A stretch of 17,920 bases of DNA from Arachnopeziza araneosa (lineage: Eukaryota > Ascomycota > Leotiomycetes > Helotiales > Arachnopezizaceae). The DNA is taken from positions 1 to 17,920 of the forward strand of contig QYAI01000258.1 of the NCBI GenBank assembly GCA_003988855.1, read 5' to 3'. The translations under genes were made by a program, and so were the position numbers. The notes below the pieces were generated by a model. That model saw only the letters and a program-made list of their open reading frames with translations, searched no databases and was not told the origin of the DNA. Below are positions 1 through 8,461 of this stretch, piece after piece; position 1 is the first letter of the stretch, and each line of letters starts with the position of its first letter.

Positions 1-908
1 TCTACAATAAGAAGTCTTTTTGCTCTGATACCAGCCTTCTCTTTTGTAAAGCGATCGAATATCTGCACGAGCTACTTTATTCCAAAAGCATTGCTACTCC
101 ATCCATTCTCAGAAGCTCCAAAAAAGCAGTTCGAATCTAGTTTAATATCTGAAGTCTAGTTGTCATTTAAATCGTAAGAAGTGCCAGTATAAATCAAGCT
201 CGGAGGAAGAGCTGTCATATCTGCGCATATGCAAGCTAATAAAGAAATAAACTCTCGAGAGCTATCATGACTAGCTTAGGTTCTTCTGCCAGATTCGTAG
301 GCTTTTCTGTCTATTATTCTCTTCGTACGAGTAGCAATTCCTATCAAAAACTTCTTTTTATCCTAATTGTACATATTCGAAGAAATAATTCGATGCTTCT
401 TAATACAAGCAGCTAGCTACCCCGCACTAGATTAGCATAAATTTTCAACCTATAAAGAGAAGCTCACTAAAGTATAAAAGAGCCTGAAGTTCGGTTCGAA
501 CTTAGCTTTAGTTCGAGCATGTTCTAAGTTCTTAAGGTACTCAGAGCGAAGAGAAGAATGCATTTTTACGAATTATCCGACCTAATTTTTGTCTACGCTA
601 TAGCCGGCTATTTCTTGAACGAAGTTTTGCACTATAGCAGAGGTTAGAGGGATACCTCTATTCGTGTATTTCTTAATGTAAGAGACTAAAATAAGCTCTG
701 CTTTATCGGTAAGAAGCCTACACCTCGTACTAATATAGGTAGCATGNGATGTTTGGATCTTGCGATGCCTTCGACTGAGGGTCGTCCTACTGATTTCAAA
801 CTCCGTACAGCTATATTTAGTAGCCATTAATTGATAATTTGGGCAAGGCATGCTATTAAGCTCATCGAGAGCTTTTAGAGTTGTTTGTTCTTTAGCTGAA
901 TGAACCAT
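1..908 (-). pseudogene. RIP-degraded pogo/Fot1-type transposase, truncated by the window edge
   Basis: One minus-strand frame runs from an ATG at 908-906 to the window edge without any frameshift, but is interrupted by nine stop codons (lower coordinates 582, 573, 450, 432, 417, 363, 276, 156, 72). The N-terminus (MVHSAKEQ, then TTLSRRHRKIQ) matches the psq/CENP-B helix-turn-helix region of pogo transposases. Further on come the family motifs GIATRTKRIIDRKAYESGRR, LPPSLIYTGTSYD and FFGASENGWSSNAFG, ending at LLIV just before the expected second catalytic Asp. The first catalytic Asp of the usual NMDEKG-type motif survives, as YN-stop-DKKK near 360. The stops fall where the family normally has Trp, Gln or Arg, as expected if C:G to T:A transitions made them. 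A transposase like this would cut and paste the element in the nucleus; this copy cannot be functional. Residue 91 is undetermined because base 747 is N. Confidence 0.88.
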
Positions 909-1010
909 GGTGGCAATGATAAGGGGAGAAATATAGTGAGGGGTGGGGTAGAAAAATGAATTTTTGAGGGGCGGGCGAGTGCGGTGACCGTGCGAGTGCA
1001 GGGGAATACG
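909..1010 (-). mobile_element. Probable 5' terminal/subterminal region of the pogo-like element
   Basis: Read on the minus strand, the sequence just before the transposase ATG is GC-rich. It carries CACTCGC twice in a short span (CACTCGCACGGTCACCGCACTCGCCCG, about 965-1000), followed by a pyrimidine-rich leader. Terminal repeats with subterminal GC-rich direct repeats are usual in fungal Fot/pogo elements. The exact end and the TA target duplication cannot be fixed because the other end lies outside the window; an end somewhere between about 1000 and 1020 is an inference. Confidence 0.45.
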
Positions 1011-1019
1011 AGTAGGCAA

Positions 1020-1265
1020 TTACACAGTGTGACACATCCATAGGGAGAGCGGTGTTGACGCAGCGAAGTCGGTAGAAAGCTTGATAATAACGGTTTTGGG
1101 AAACGCGGACGCAAGGGGAAGGGGTTGATCAAGAGTGCTATTGAATACAAAGTTGGTAGTGCCGTTAGTGAGCCGCATGAGCGAGACATTGGGATAGAGA
1201 GTCGTAGAAAGCTGCTGCAAGATCTGAGCTGCGGCCTCGTATTTACTTGCAGTTGATGATACCAC
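1020..1265 (-). pseudogene. Fragment of an APH/choline-kinase-like phosphotransferase gene
   Basis: The minus-strand translation reads YEAAAQILQQL, then VSLMRLTNGTTNFVF and KTVIIKLSTDFAA. It resembles the N-lobe of fungal aminoglycoside-phosphotransferase-family kinases: the nucleotide-binding loop normally reads LTGGTxNfVyR and the ATP-anchoring lysine lies in TVIIKH. Here the second loop glycine is Asn and the Arg is Asn. A one-base loss near 1055 appears to shift the frame, since the expected DVS-C continuation (NTALPMDVSHC) is readable in the next frame. Coding stops at the edge of the pogo-like element, so only the first 80 or so residues remain. The substrate is unknown. Confidence 0.5.
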
Positions 1266-1530
1266 GAATTCACGATTAAAGATATTACATAAAGTTTGCA
1301 AATTTGTTGATTTACTTGATTTTCTACTTGGAGGCTGTTCTTGATTCATCAAGAACGCCCACTGCCTTTCTGGTATCATATGAATCTAAAACATCTCGTA
1401 TGCTACAGATTAATTCAGAATACCCATTGCCTTCAAAGGCTTATGTAAATCAAAACGCGATTGTGCTAGGGCATTATGTAAATCCACAACGCCCACGTTT
1501 GGAAATACCGCCGTCATAAAATCTACACCC
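1266..1530 (-). pseudogene. Unrecognised decayed coding sequence
   Basis: On the minus strand one frame reads plausibly as protein (VDLHNALAQSRFDLHKPLK, then SVAYEMF, then IPERQWAFLMNQEQPP) with two in-frame stops, TAA and TAG, between these segments. It continues in the same frame into the kinase-like fragment at lower coordinates. I do not recognise the family. The stops are of the kind made by C-to-T changes in CAA/CGA or TGG/CAG codons, as in the neighbouring transposase, so this may be part of a mutated repeat. Confidence 0.3.
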
Positions 1531-1594
1531 CAATACCCTCCATCCATGCCACTTGATTGTCTGTCGAGAAAAGCCTAAAGAAGCATTAGCATTA

Positions 1595-2002
1595 TTAAAA
1601 AGAGAAGGATATTCGCACTTCTTTCTCTTTATCTTGCCGTCCTTCTAGATGCTTCTCTTGTTGATTCTCTCCAGCAAGCCACGCTTCTACTGTAATATAG
1701 TTGTTTCCTATGTCTTTCACTAGCTGACCTATCTTCTTATTCATCTCCTTTATCTCTGCGTTTTGATCCTCCACTTGCCTAGCCAAGTCAAGTACTGCTT
1801 GAGTTTGTGACCTTTCTTCTTCGGAAGAGGTAATAGAGAAGGAGAATTCAGAGTAGGTGTCCGAGTAAATGTCAGAGAAGGCGGTGTCGTTGGTATCGTT
1901 TAGAGAAGAAGGGTTGTTATCAGAATCAAGATGAGAGTAGGTGTCGTCTTGAAGGTGAGAGTAGTTGTTGTTGTCAGACTGGCTATTACTATTAGCTGCC
2001 AT
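1595..2002 (-). CDS. Hypothetical acidic Ser/Asp/Asn-rich coiled-coil protein
   Basis: This is an uninterrupted 135-codon frame. Residues 1-60 are low-complexity and rich in Ser, Asp, Asn and Tyr, with a near-duplicate YSHLQDD / YSHLDSD. Residues 66-100 (SQTQAVLDLARQVEDQNAEI followed by KEMNKKIGQLVKDI) have heptad-like spacing typical of a coiled coil. The tail is Lys/Glu-rich. No family is recognised. It lies between decayed sequences and a dispersed repeat, so it may be an ORF of a mobile element or a gag-like piece rather than a host gene. The intact frame beside heavily mutated neighbours is the main argument that it is real or young. Confidence 0.35.
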   Translation of the reverse strand: MAANSNSQSDNNNYSHLQDDTYSHLDSDNNPSSLNDTNDTAFSDIYSDTYSEFSFSITSSEEERSQTQAVLDLARQVEDQNAEIKEMNKKIGQLVKDIGNNYITVEAWLAGENQQEKHLEGRQDKEKEVRISFSF

Positions 2003-2079
2003 TTTGATTGATTGATGAAAGAGAGAATGAAGAGTAAGAACAAGAACAAGAGAATTATTTACTTTTGATTTGTTGATGG

Positions 2080-2229
2080 CGGAGGTTGTAAAGGGCCGAG
2101 ATGCGATCTCATAGATTTACAGAGCTGAAGTCGGGACAAATTTTCAGCGTCTAGGACAAATATTTACTAAAATCCACATGAGAAACTCCACATGAGCAAT
2201 CCACACAGGAAATAAAGCTCGGGACGGGC
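2080..2229 (+). repeat. Dispersed repeat, copy A
   Basis: This copy shares CGGAGGTTGTAAAG at one end and GGAAATAA(A/G)GCTCGGGACGGGC at the other with the minus strand of 5636-5766. A matching CCACATGAG-CA-CC block lies between them. Copy A is about 150 bp and copy B about 131 bp, with gaps and mostly transition differences. It also has an internal TCCACATGAG duplication. It ends about 35 bp from the broken end of the methyltransferase remnant. Confidence 0.6.
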
Positions 2230-2264
2230 TGCAAGAGCCGATATAGGCCATACCGGATTTAGAG

Positions 2265-2505
2265 CTATAAACTGCTAAATATGATATCTATGACTTGCTT
2301 AAAACACTTTTTGATTAGTCTGAGCCAGTCGTAAATGCTACCGAGAAGCTCACGCCGGATCATATCATACTGTACGTCTTCTTCATATTCTAGCAGATTG
2401 AAGTCATCCACGACGAAGCGGACATTTGAAAGGCTCATTTCTGGATATATCAGAGAGTTATCTATCCCAAAAACCTCCATCCACGGATGGTCGACCGCGA
2501 ATTCC
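2265..2505 (-). pseudogene. Single-exon remnant of a LaeA-like class I methyltransferase
   Basis: On the minus strand, after a plausible 3' splice site (branch-like ttaact and ttcag at about 2506-2517), the frame reads EFAVDHPWMEVFGIDNSLI, then NVRFVVDDFN, then YDMIRRELLGSIYDWLRLIK. This is the SAM-binding core of fungal TAM/LaeA-like methyltransferases: the acidic end of beta-2 (GIDxS), the VDD motif, and the DxIhxR..gSi.DWprl helix. The upstream glycine-rich motif I (GTGTGIW) is not found, and the frame collapses before the usual LKPGGxiE strand, ending in a stop at 2265. It is therefore an internal piece of about 80 residues. Such enzymes act on small molecules or in regulation of secondary metabolism; no substrate can be inferred. 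Confidence 0.65.
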
Positions 2506-2514
2506 CTGAAATTA

Positions 2515-2955
2515 AGTTAATCATTGCTCTAAGTGACGAAGAAGAGGCAAAAATAGGCGGCAGATCAGTTCAAATTGGCGAAAAGTCTGGAATACGTAAG
2601 TTGATTCCCTTGAGGGAGATGGTAGAAAATAAGGGAACAGGAAGAATAAGAGGTAGGGCGAGGGAAAGAATGTTGGAAACCGAAAAAGAAAGCCTATTGT
2701 TGGTGCGGTAGTTTCGGCGTGTCGCAGAGTCCAAAGTACTGTTTCAACGTATAACTTCGCAATAGTAGCCGCTATAGGTTAGCGTACCACAAGCCTATAT
2801 GTAGAGCCCACTCCCCACTGTAGAATTGATTCTTTACCACTGACAAAAACTCCATATTGTACCGTTTGCACGTGACTCAAAAACAACGACCGAAGCCAAC
2901 AACATGGTCTAACAACCTCGACTACGATGGATAGACTTGACCGAAAGGTGATTTC
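2515..2955. other. Gene-free stretch
   Basis: I see no supported gene here. A 74-codon plus-strand frame at 2487-2711 is Glu/Lys/Arg-rich, overlaps the methyltransferase relic, has no recognisable motif and is probably chance. Confidence 0.4.
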
Positions 2956-2959
2956 GTCG

Positions 2960-3500
2960 TATCTATTACGCGTTAGAGAATCTGCAACCAGATCCAGAAA
3001 ATAATCTCATCTGACTGGAGGTTTGTGATTGCAAGGTCAAAGCCATCGCGGTCAGCGCCAAGTTGAAGCAGACGCTCATCGTCATAAAATGTACCATTGA
3101 TTACGGATGCAATTGGTACTGGGATCGTGCGGGCTAATCTCAACTTCATAGAAGGTTGATCAGCTTCGATCGACTCCTTGGCCTGAATCCCGGCCTCGAA
3201 GGAGAGGGATATAAAGTGTTCGGGGTCAATTCCAAGGGGAATGGGCGGTACCGGCTGCGCGTCTAAGGCAAGGATATCGACAACGTACGGCTATCTCAGT
3301 TCCTGAAATGCTGTGCGAATGGCACCTTCTCTTGCATTGAGCTCTGACAAGAGCTGTGGGATCTGACGGTAGGGAATGCGGCGGCGAGAAGGAAAGTCTC
3401 AAAGCCAAGTCTTAAGACAACAATTTCCATTTGCCTCAGCGTTTCTTTAAGCGATTTACATTCTAGTATTCTCCCAGCTGTTAACCGTTTCAAGGGCTCA
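2960..3500 (-). pseudogene. Possible decayed gene of unknown family
   Basis: A minus-strand frame without a usable start codon reads smoothly from about 3390 to a stop near 2975, with one internal TAG near 3290. Segments include QLLSELNAREGAIRTAFQEL, PPIPLGIDPEHF, SFEAGIQAKESIE and ASVINGTFYDDERLLQLGAD. The amino-acid composition looks like a soluble protein. Further upstream a different minus frame (3296-3523) carries coding-like sequence (ECKSLKETLRQMEIVVLRLG), suggesting one or more frameshifts. No family is recognised; the call rests on reading quality only. Confidence 0.3.
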
Positions 3501-3656
3501 CACGCTTCGTTGAACGGTCCCATGGCTTGGCCAATCCACGTACTCTGTCACGAAGTTGGCATCGAAGTGCTAGGTCACGTGACTTGGCACAGTAACGAAA
3601 CAAAGACAGCATTTGCCTGATCCGGTACCTCATGATATAATAAAGGGTGATTTCTT

Positions 3657-3752
3657 CATCTCAACTCATCATCGTCATTCCATCTCAACCTAACGTCGCT
3701 ACTCCATCTCAACCTAACATCGCAACTCCATCTTAACTCAACCTCGTCAACG
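3657..3752 (+). repeat. Four 24-bp tandem repeats in the leader of the DUF7924-like gene
   Basis: Four consecutive 24-bp units all start CATCT(C/T)AAC. Units 2 and 3 differ at three positions; units 1 and 4 are more diverged. The array ends 23 bp before the ATG at 3776. It is pyrimidine/A-rich, as fungal 5' untranslated regions often are, and follows a TATA-like tgatataataaa at about 3634. It is probably transcribed as part of the leader. Confidence 0.85.
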
Positions 3753-3775
3753 ACATATATAGGCTACCAAGAACT

Positions 3776-5309
3776 ATGGCCAGTCGTCGAAACTCTTCAA
3801 AACCCCGAAGAGAATGGGAAGCTCGGAAACAGAGAAATCAAGGTATCACTTCAATCACTTAAGACAGTCATTTGATCTGATACTTCTTCACAGGGGCTCG
3901 AGTCATAAAGGAGGATGCATCATTACAACAGGTTCGAAGAAGCAAGCGACTTGAAGAAAGTAGACGAAGACGTACAATAATAGAGGTACGTATGTATTCA
4001 TTTCAGTGTACGTTCCTGACATCGTTGCTTGTAGAATCAACCAGCTCCTACTCGAAAAGGCCGTCGAGGAGTCACAAAGAACACATTTACTGAGCAACCC
4101 CAAGAACAACTTCAACCTGTACTTTCATACCCTTCTCTCGAGCAGAGAGCTAGCCAAAACCCAGTCAGTGCCATCAATCCAGCCAGTGCCATCAATGCAT
4201 CTCGGAAGGCTCATATCAGTCATTGGGCAGAGGAGAGAAATTGGCCAGCCGAGTATTTTGAGGAGGAAATTATGGATCAAATGCTTGCGATGAAAAATAC
4301 CTCCCGTGAAAAACGATCGTATAAAAGTGATACCTCAGTGATACCAAGCGACGAAAGTCCAAGAGGAGAGAAGAGTATTTCATACGAGAACCCAGGCTAT
4401 CCAGATATGCTCGAGATACTAGGAAATAGTTACATGAAGGAATCGGAGTCAGGAATTGCAGACAAAAGCAAGACTTTGTGCCAGAACCTGCTTATGAAGA
4501 ATTATCCGACTCCGAACAGGACCTTGTTTAGCAATGGTGCTTTCCCTGCGGCGTGCTTCAATCTAGAACACAAAAACGAGGCAAAAATTATCCAAGATAT
4601 TGCTCGGCTACTCGTTCCTTCTCCTGAGGCTCTCACCTTCCTCGGCTGTAAAGATTTTAGTATCTTAGTTGAGAGCGTGAACGCAGGCTGGAATTGTAGT
4701 ATTCCTATTACAACCCCTCGTCCGCAACCGGATTTTTCCGTTGGTTTCCGGCGAGAAAGCTTCTCGGAAGATCAACTAAGCAAAATTCAGCCTATACTCG
4801 GCGATCTCTTTGACCTTTCTTACGTTAGGGCTACTTATTACATGTACTTCCCTTTCTTAACGAGCGAAGTTAAGTCAGGTAATGCGGGATTAGGAATTGC
4901 TGATGCCCAAAATAGCCACAGCAACACGCTTGCGGTAAGAGGTTATGTTAAGTTCTTTCGAATCGCGAATAGAGAGGAGGAACTTAACGGACTGCTATTA
5001 AGTTTTTCGATTTCTCACAATCATCGAGATGTGAGGCTGTATGGTTATTATCCTGTTACTAAGGGTCGCGAAACTAAAATCTACCGTCATTTGATTCGCA
5101 AGTTTGATATTACAGAAAACAATGGCAAGGAGAGATGGACGACATACAAGTTTGTAGTAGCCGTGTACGAGCATTCGCTTACTCTTCACAAGGCCATCTG
5201 CTCGATCATTGATGTGTTGCCATGCGAGCCAGAACTGTTAGAGCCGCAGCAACTAGAAGATGAAACTTTTGGTCAGCCAAACCGCAACAAATTACACCGG
5301 AAGGATTAA
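3776..5309 (+). CDS. DUF7924-like protein with PD...ExK nuclease-like signature (three exons)
   Basis: Exons are 3776-3842, 3894-3985 and 4035-5309; the introns of 51 and 49 bp are GT-AG, and splicing gives an uninterrupted 477-residue protein. Residues 1-52 are strongly basic (RREWEARKQR; RRSKRLEESRRRR) and could be a nuclear localisation signal. A linker with a duplicated NPVSAI/NPASAI follows. The C-terminal half (about 230-450) resembles the fungal DUF7924 family: PDFSVGF (Asp286), FLTSEVKSG (Glu331, Lys333), then DAQNSHSNTLAVRG (Gln345) and SHNHRDVRLYGYYPV. The spacing PD-x44-ExK with a following Gln is the layout of PD-(D/E)XK restriction-like nucleases, so DNA binding or cleavage is inferred, not shown. 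The ATG follows a repeat-rich leader and has a purine at -3. No damage is visible, unlike the surrounding relics. Confidence 0.8.
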
Positions 5310-5635
5310 GGCAAGTGGACAAGTCATTTTCAAGAAGGAGAAGGGAACAGGGAAGAAAGGAATAGGAAAAATAGTATTGGATATCATACACGTTTATTGC
5401 TGAGACTTTTGGTGGTAACCTCCGTATTACTTCATTCTCTTAGGCACGAAAATAAGAATTAGATAAAATAGGTTCAAACTCTCGTAGCGTAAGCTAATGC
5501 GCAGTTTTGTAGAATGTCTCTTCTTCCGTGGCTTCTGTATCATGAACCCAGTTCAAACAGTCAACATTTCCATCATCCGGAGAAGGATAGTTCCAAATCT
5601 AGTATTAACCCGTCTCGAGCCTTCGTCCCCGTGTG
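5310..5635. other. 3' flank of the DUF7924-like gene, no gene seen
   Basis: This is AT-rich sequence after the stop codon. Short frames here carry no recognisable motif. Confidence 0.4.
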
Positions 5636-5766
5636 GCCCGTCCCGAGCCTTATTTCCCGTGTTGGGTTCTGCCTCATGTGGGTTTTGCCCCATTTCCGAG
5701 CTCCGATAAGGCTGAGCCCTATAAATTTCTGTTCCAAGTGACGCCACACGCACTTTACAACCTCCG
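5636..5766 (-). repeat. Dispersed repeat, copy B (inverted relative to copy A)
   Basis: Read on the minus strand it begins CGGAGGTTGTAAAG and ends GGAAATAAGGCTCGGGACGGGC, matching 2080-2229 on the plus strand. Just beyond it (about 5612-5626) a near-copy of the last 15 bases, AAGGCTCGAGACGGG, occurs again. Copy B keeps more C/G than copy A, consistent with copy A having lost C:G pairs. It begins directly at the point where HET homology ends. Confidence 0.6.
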
Positions 5767-5779
5767 ACTGGCGTGCACG

Positions 5780-6490
5780 AGCCTCCAAAGGTAAGTTGTA
5801 TTCTCTTGTTACGGTCATCAAGTGTAGCTGTAGTCGATATGAAGTATTCCGATGGGTCTGTAGGCCATCTGTGGCTTAACACAGTATACTGTCCTTGCAT
5901 TCCCGATGACTCTATCAATCGAATTTTCGACTGGGCGGAAGTCCCTACGTCCAGAACTCTTGTTGGGAGCTCTACAGTTTCTAACCCGTTCTCGTATTTT
6001 ACTTTTCCTTCACTCGCCGTGAGTTTACACGCTGGATGATCATGCATTCATTCATGTAGCCATTTAGCAACCATCTCATATTGCGCCTTGCTCTCAGGTT
6101 CCGGCGGAAATATCCCCATAACATCTTGCACTAATGCAGCTTCAGAGTCCGGGTCAGCAAGCGCTAGGAGAATACTGCAGACTTCTCCGCACTGCACGAT
6201 GATATTGGATATTTGTGGCACCTCGCTTTCGGGATCATGGGGAGGCCGCATCCATGCCCCTAAGTAAATAGGGTCCTCTCTTCGAATGCCACGCCGGAGT
6301 GTTTGTCGCGAGACAGGAAAGAATCAAACACCAGCTTGCATAGTTCGCAGCTGTTAGCGGAATCCTCCAAGACTTGAAAGCTACGGTGAAGTCTGTTGCA
6401 AGATGTGAGATCGCGAATACGGACACCGTCGAAGAAGATCGGATGGAGTGTCCACGGGGTGATTTGTTCGCACATTCTACAGAGCGGCAT
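5780..6490 (-). pseudogene. Broken HET (heterokaryon incompatibility) gene, N-terminal part
   Basis: From the ATG at 6490 the frame reads MPLCRMCEQITPWTL and SANSCELCKLVFDSF, the Cys-rich lead-in typical of HET proteins. It breaks near 6273 at GAGAG, where two extra bases shift the frame; the continuation DPIYLGAWM, DPDSEAAL, MVAKWLHE follows. A TGA at 6048-6050 interrupts it just before MHDHPACKL, at the site of the usual WL..C...HP.C motif. The HET domain then begins correctly (LPTRVLDVG, IRLIES, YTVLSHRW, TTATLDDRNKRIQL) and is lost near 5790, at the edge of the dispersed repeat. Full HET proteins run several hundred residues further. Intact members mediate allorecognition and programmed cell death in fungi; this copy has at least three lesions and is presumably dead. 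Confidence 0.85.
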
Positions 6491-6877
6491 TGTGTGGAGG
6501 GCAATGAGGCGCTGGACGTATATCGAAGAAGTCGTGAGGCTGGGAATCCGATCACGTGTCGCTGTAGACCAATATTCAAAACAGGCTGTCTGGTATTCTG
6601 GACACGGCTTCCTATGTTGAGCTAGAGCAGTAGCAAGCCTCGATGCTTGATACCGTATAATATCAAGTTTTTGCGAGCATTACGCGCGTGATGTTATCAG
6701 GAGGTGAGTCTTACAGGGATGACGCACTAGCCGAGTGCGTGCCTATACGAAACCTCAACCCCGTGCACAATCAACAACACAGAGATAAACACGACCATAA
6801 GAGCGAACTCGGAGATGATCAAGAACTCTCCATAGTCCCGAGCGACTCATACTTGCAGCCCAAGATCAGCGCACACC
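6491..6877. promoter_or_regulatory. Divergent intergenic region between HET relic and esterase
   Basis: It contains a TATA-like tgataccgtataatatc (about 6649-6665) and a small inverted repeat GCACTagccgAGTGC (6723-6737). The A/C-rich stretch before 6878 looks like a fungal 5' leader. No gene is seen. Confidence 0.4.
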
Positions 6878-8418
6878 ATGGACATCAGCCCATTTGGCAT
6901 CATCAAAAACACGCTCCCTCACATCCCTCTCATCGTCAAAACCGCCCTCTTGGCCCTGCTTGGACAGTCGCCTAATGCCGACGTCCAAGATGTGCTGACG
7001 GAGATCATCGCCGTGGCAGCTCGTCCGGTGATGAGCGCGCCGACGGCCTTGTTAAAGTCCCAAGACCAGTTCAAGATCGACTATGGAGTGTGGGGTCGCA
7101 TGTGGATTGCAAAATATACGATTCCGACTTCTCACAGCGACGGTGATGTTGCTGGTGCGGTTGATGCTCGGGAAGCGGTGAAGAGAGCTATCGAGGCTTT
7201 GGGAGATGGTTCCGAGGAGTATGCGTTGCCGGAGGTTGTCGATGTGGAGGCCGAATGGACGGCTTATCGTAGTGGTGTTAGTTTTGTGGCGAGCAGACCA
7301 AAGATATCAGAGAGGGAGCAATATGAGAAGATGATGCGAGAAGTGGATCCAGACTCTCCGATCATCTTGTATTTTCACGGCGGTGCTTTCTGGTAAGTCT
7401 GCACGTCCAAGAAAACCCACCTAACTCTCAGGACAGCTTAATGGACCCCTCTACACATCGATGGACTACTTCTTCCCTCGCTCAACACAGTCGAGGTCGC
7501 TGTTTCTCGGTTCGGTACCGTCTCTCACCTCAAAATACATTTCCTGCTGCACTCCTTGATGCCCTAGTTGCCTACCTATCTCTCATTTCCCCGCCTCCAG
7601 GATCTTTCCACAGTGCTGTGGCTCCATCACAGATCGTCATCGCGGGCGACTCATCTGGTGCTGGACTCGCAGCTGCTCTCTTCCTTCTACTCATCACCTT
7701 ACCTCGTATAGGTATCTCCCGCCTAAGATTTCACCGCGAGGATGTAGCCATCTCTTCCCTACCAGGAGGACTAGCGCTCACCTCGCCATGGTTAGATACC
7801 TCGCGCGCTCTACCATCTGTGATTCAAAACTGCCGCTACGACATCATCGCCCCTCCATCCAGCGATCATTCGATTCCGCATCCCAACTTCCCACCCGACG
7901 CGGTCTGGCCCGCGCTGCCTCCGAGAGTGGAAACATACTGCAACGCGTCCATGGTAAGTCATCCACTCGTCAGTCCGCTTGCCGCACGTCAAGAGCAGTG
8001 GCGAGGTAGTCCACCCGTATATCTCTCGGTGGGATGGGAAGGCATGCAAGATGAGACCGAGGTGTTTGCGAGGAGGGTGTATGCAGCGGGTGGTACGGTG
8101 GTCTTCGACGGGTATGAGGGAATGCCTCATTGCTTTTCGATGGTTCCGTGGAATCGGGCGGGTAGGGCCGCACTCGGCAATTGGGCCGCTTTCTGCAAAC
8201 AGGTTGTCTCCGAGAACGGCGTTGAGCGGAGAGATTTCGCACTCTGGACAGACAAGCATGGTAAAGCGAAAGAAGTAAGTTTTCTAAGCTTGGGAATGAG
8301 GGGGTATGGGAAGGCCTACGTACGAGATTTTGATCTGGATGATGAGAGAGTTGAGAAGTTGATGGCTCAGGAAAAGGAATGGAGGGTGGGGTTGGAACGA
8401 AAGCTGAGAGGGACATGA
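6878..8418 (+). CDS. HSL-family alpha/beta hydrolase (esterase/lipase-like), two exons
   Basis: Exon 1 is 6878-7392 and exon 2 is 7437-8418, joined across a 44-bp GT-AG intron with a CTAAC branch site. The second of two nearby AGs must be used, because the first would give an immediate stop. The 498-residue product has the oxyanion motif HGGAF (167-171), the nucleophile elbow GDSSG (Ser244), and the likely triad partners Asp377 (MQDETEVFARR) and His403 (MPHCFSM). This is the hormone-sensitive-lipase type, often annotated as steryl acetyl hydrolase or esterase. A hydrophobic segment near residues 17-29 (IPLIVKTALLALL) could be a membrane anchor. The C-terminal RDFDLDDERVEKLMAQEKEW tail also fits fungal homologues. 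It converges on the membrane-protein gene with 43 bp between stop codons. The substrate cannot be read from sequence. Confidence 0.9.
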
Positions 8419-8461
8419 GATGGATCTTGATAAATTATAGACTATAACTAAGATATCACTA

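Noticed and set aside
1304..1519. 71-codon plus frame
   Set aside because: The opposite strand reads better as decayed coding sequence; this looks like its complement.
5460..5490. GGTTCAAACTC resembling a tRNA T-loop
   Set aside because: No acceptor stem or anticodon arm can be formed around it.
7788..8416. Overlapping frames on both strands within esterase exon 2
   Set aside because: The esterase frame contains the catalytic Ser, Asp and His; the others have no recognisable content.
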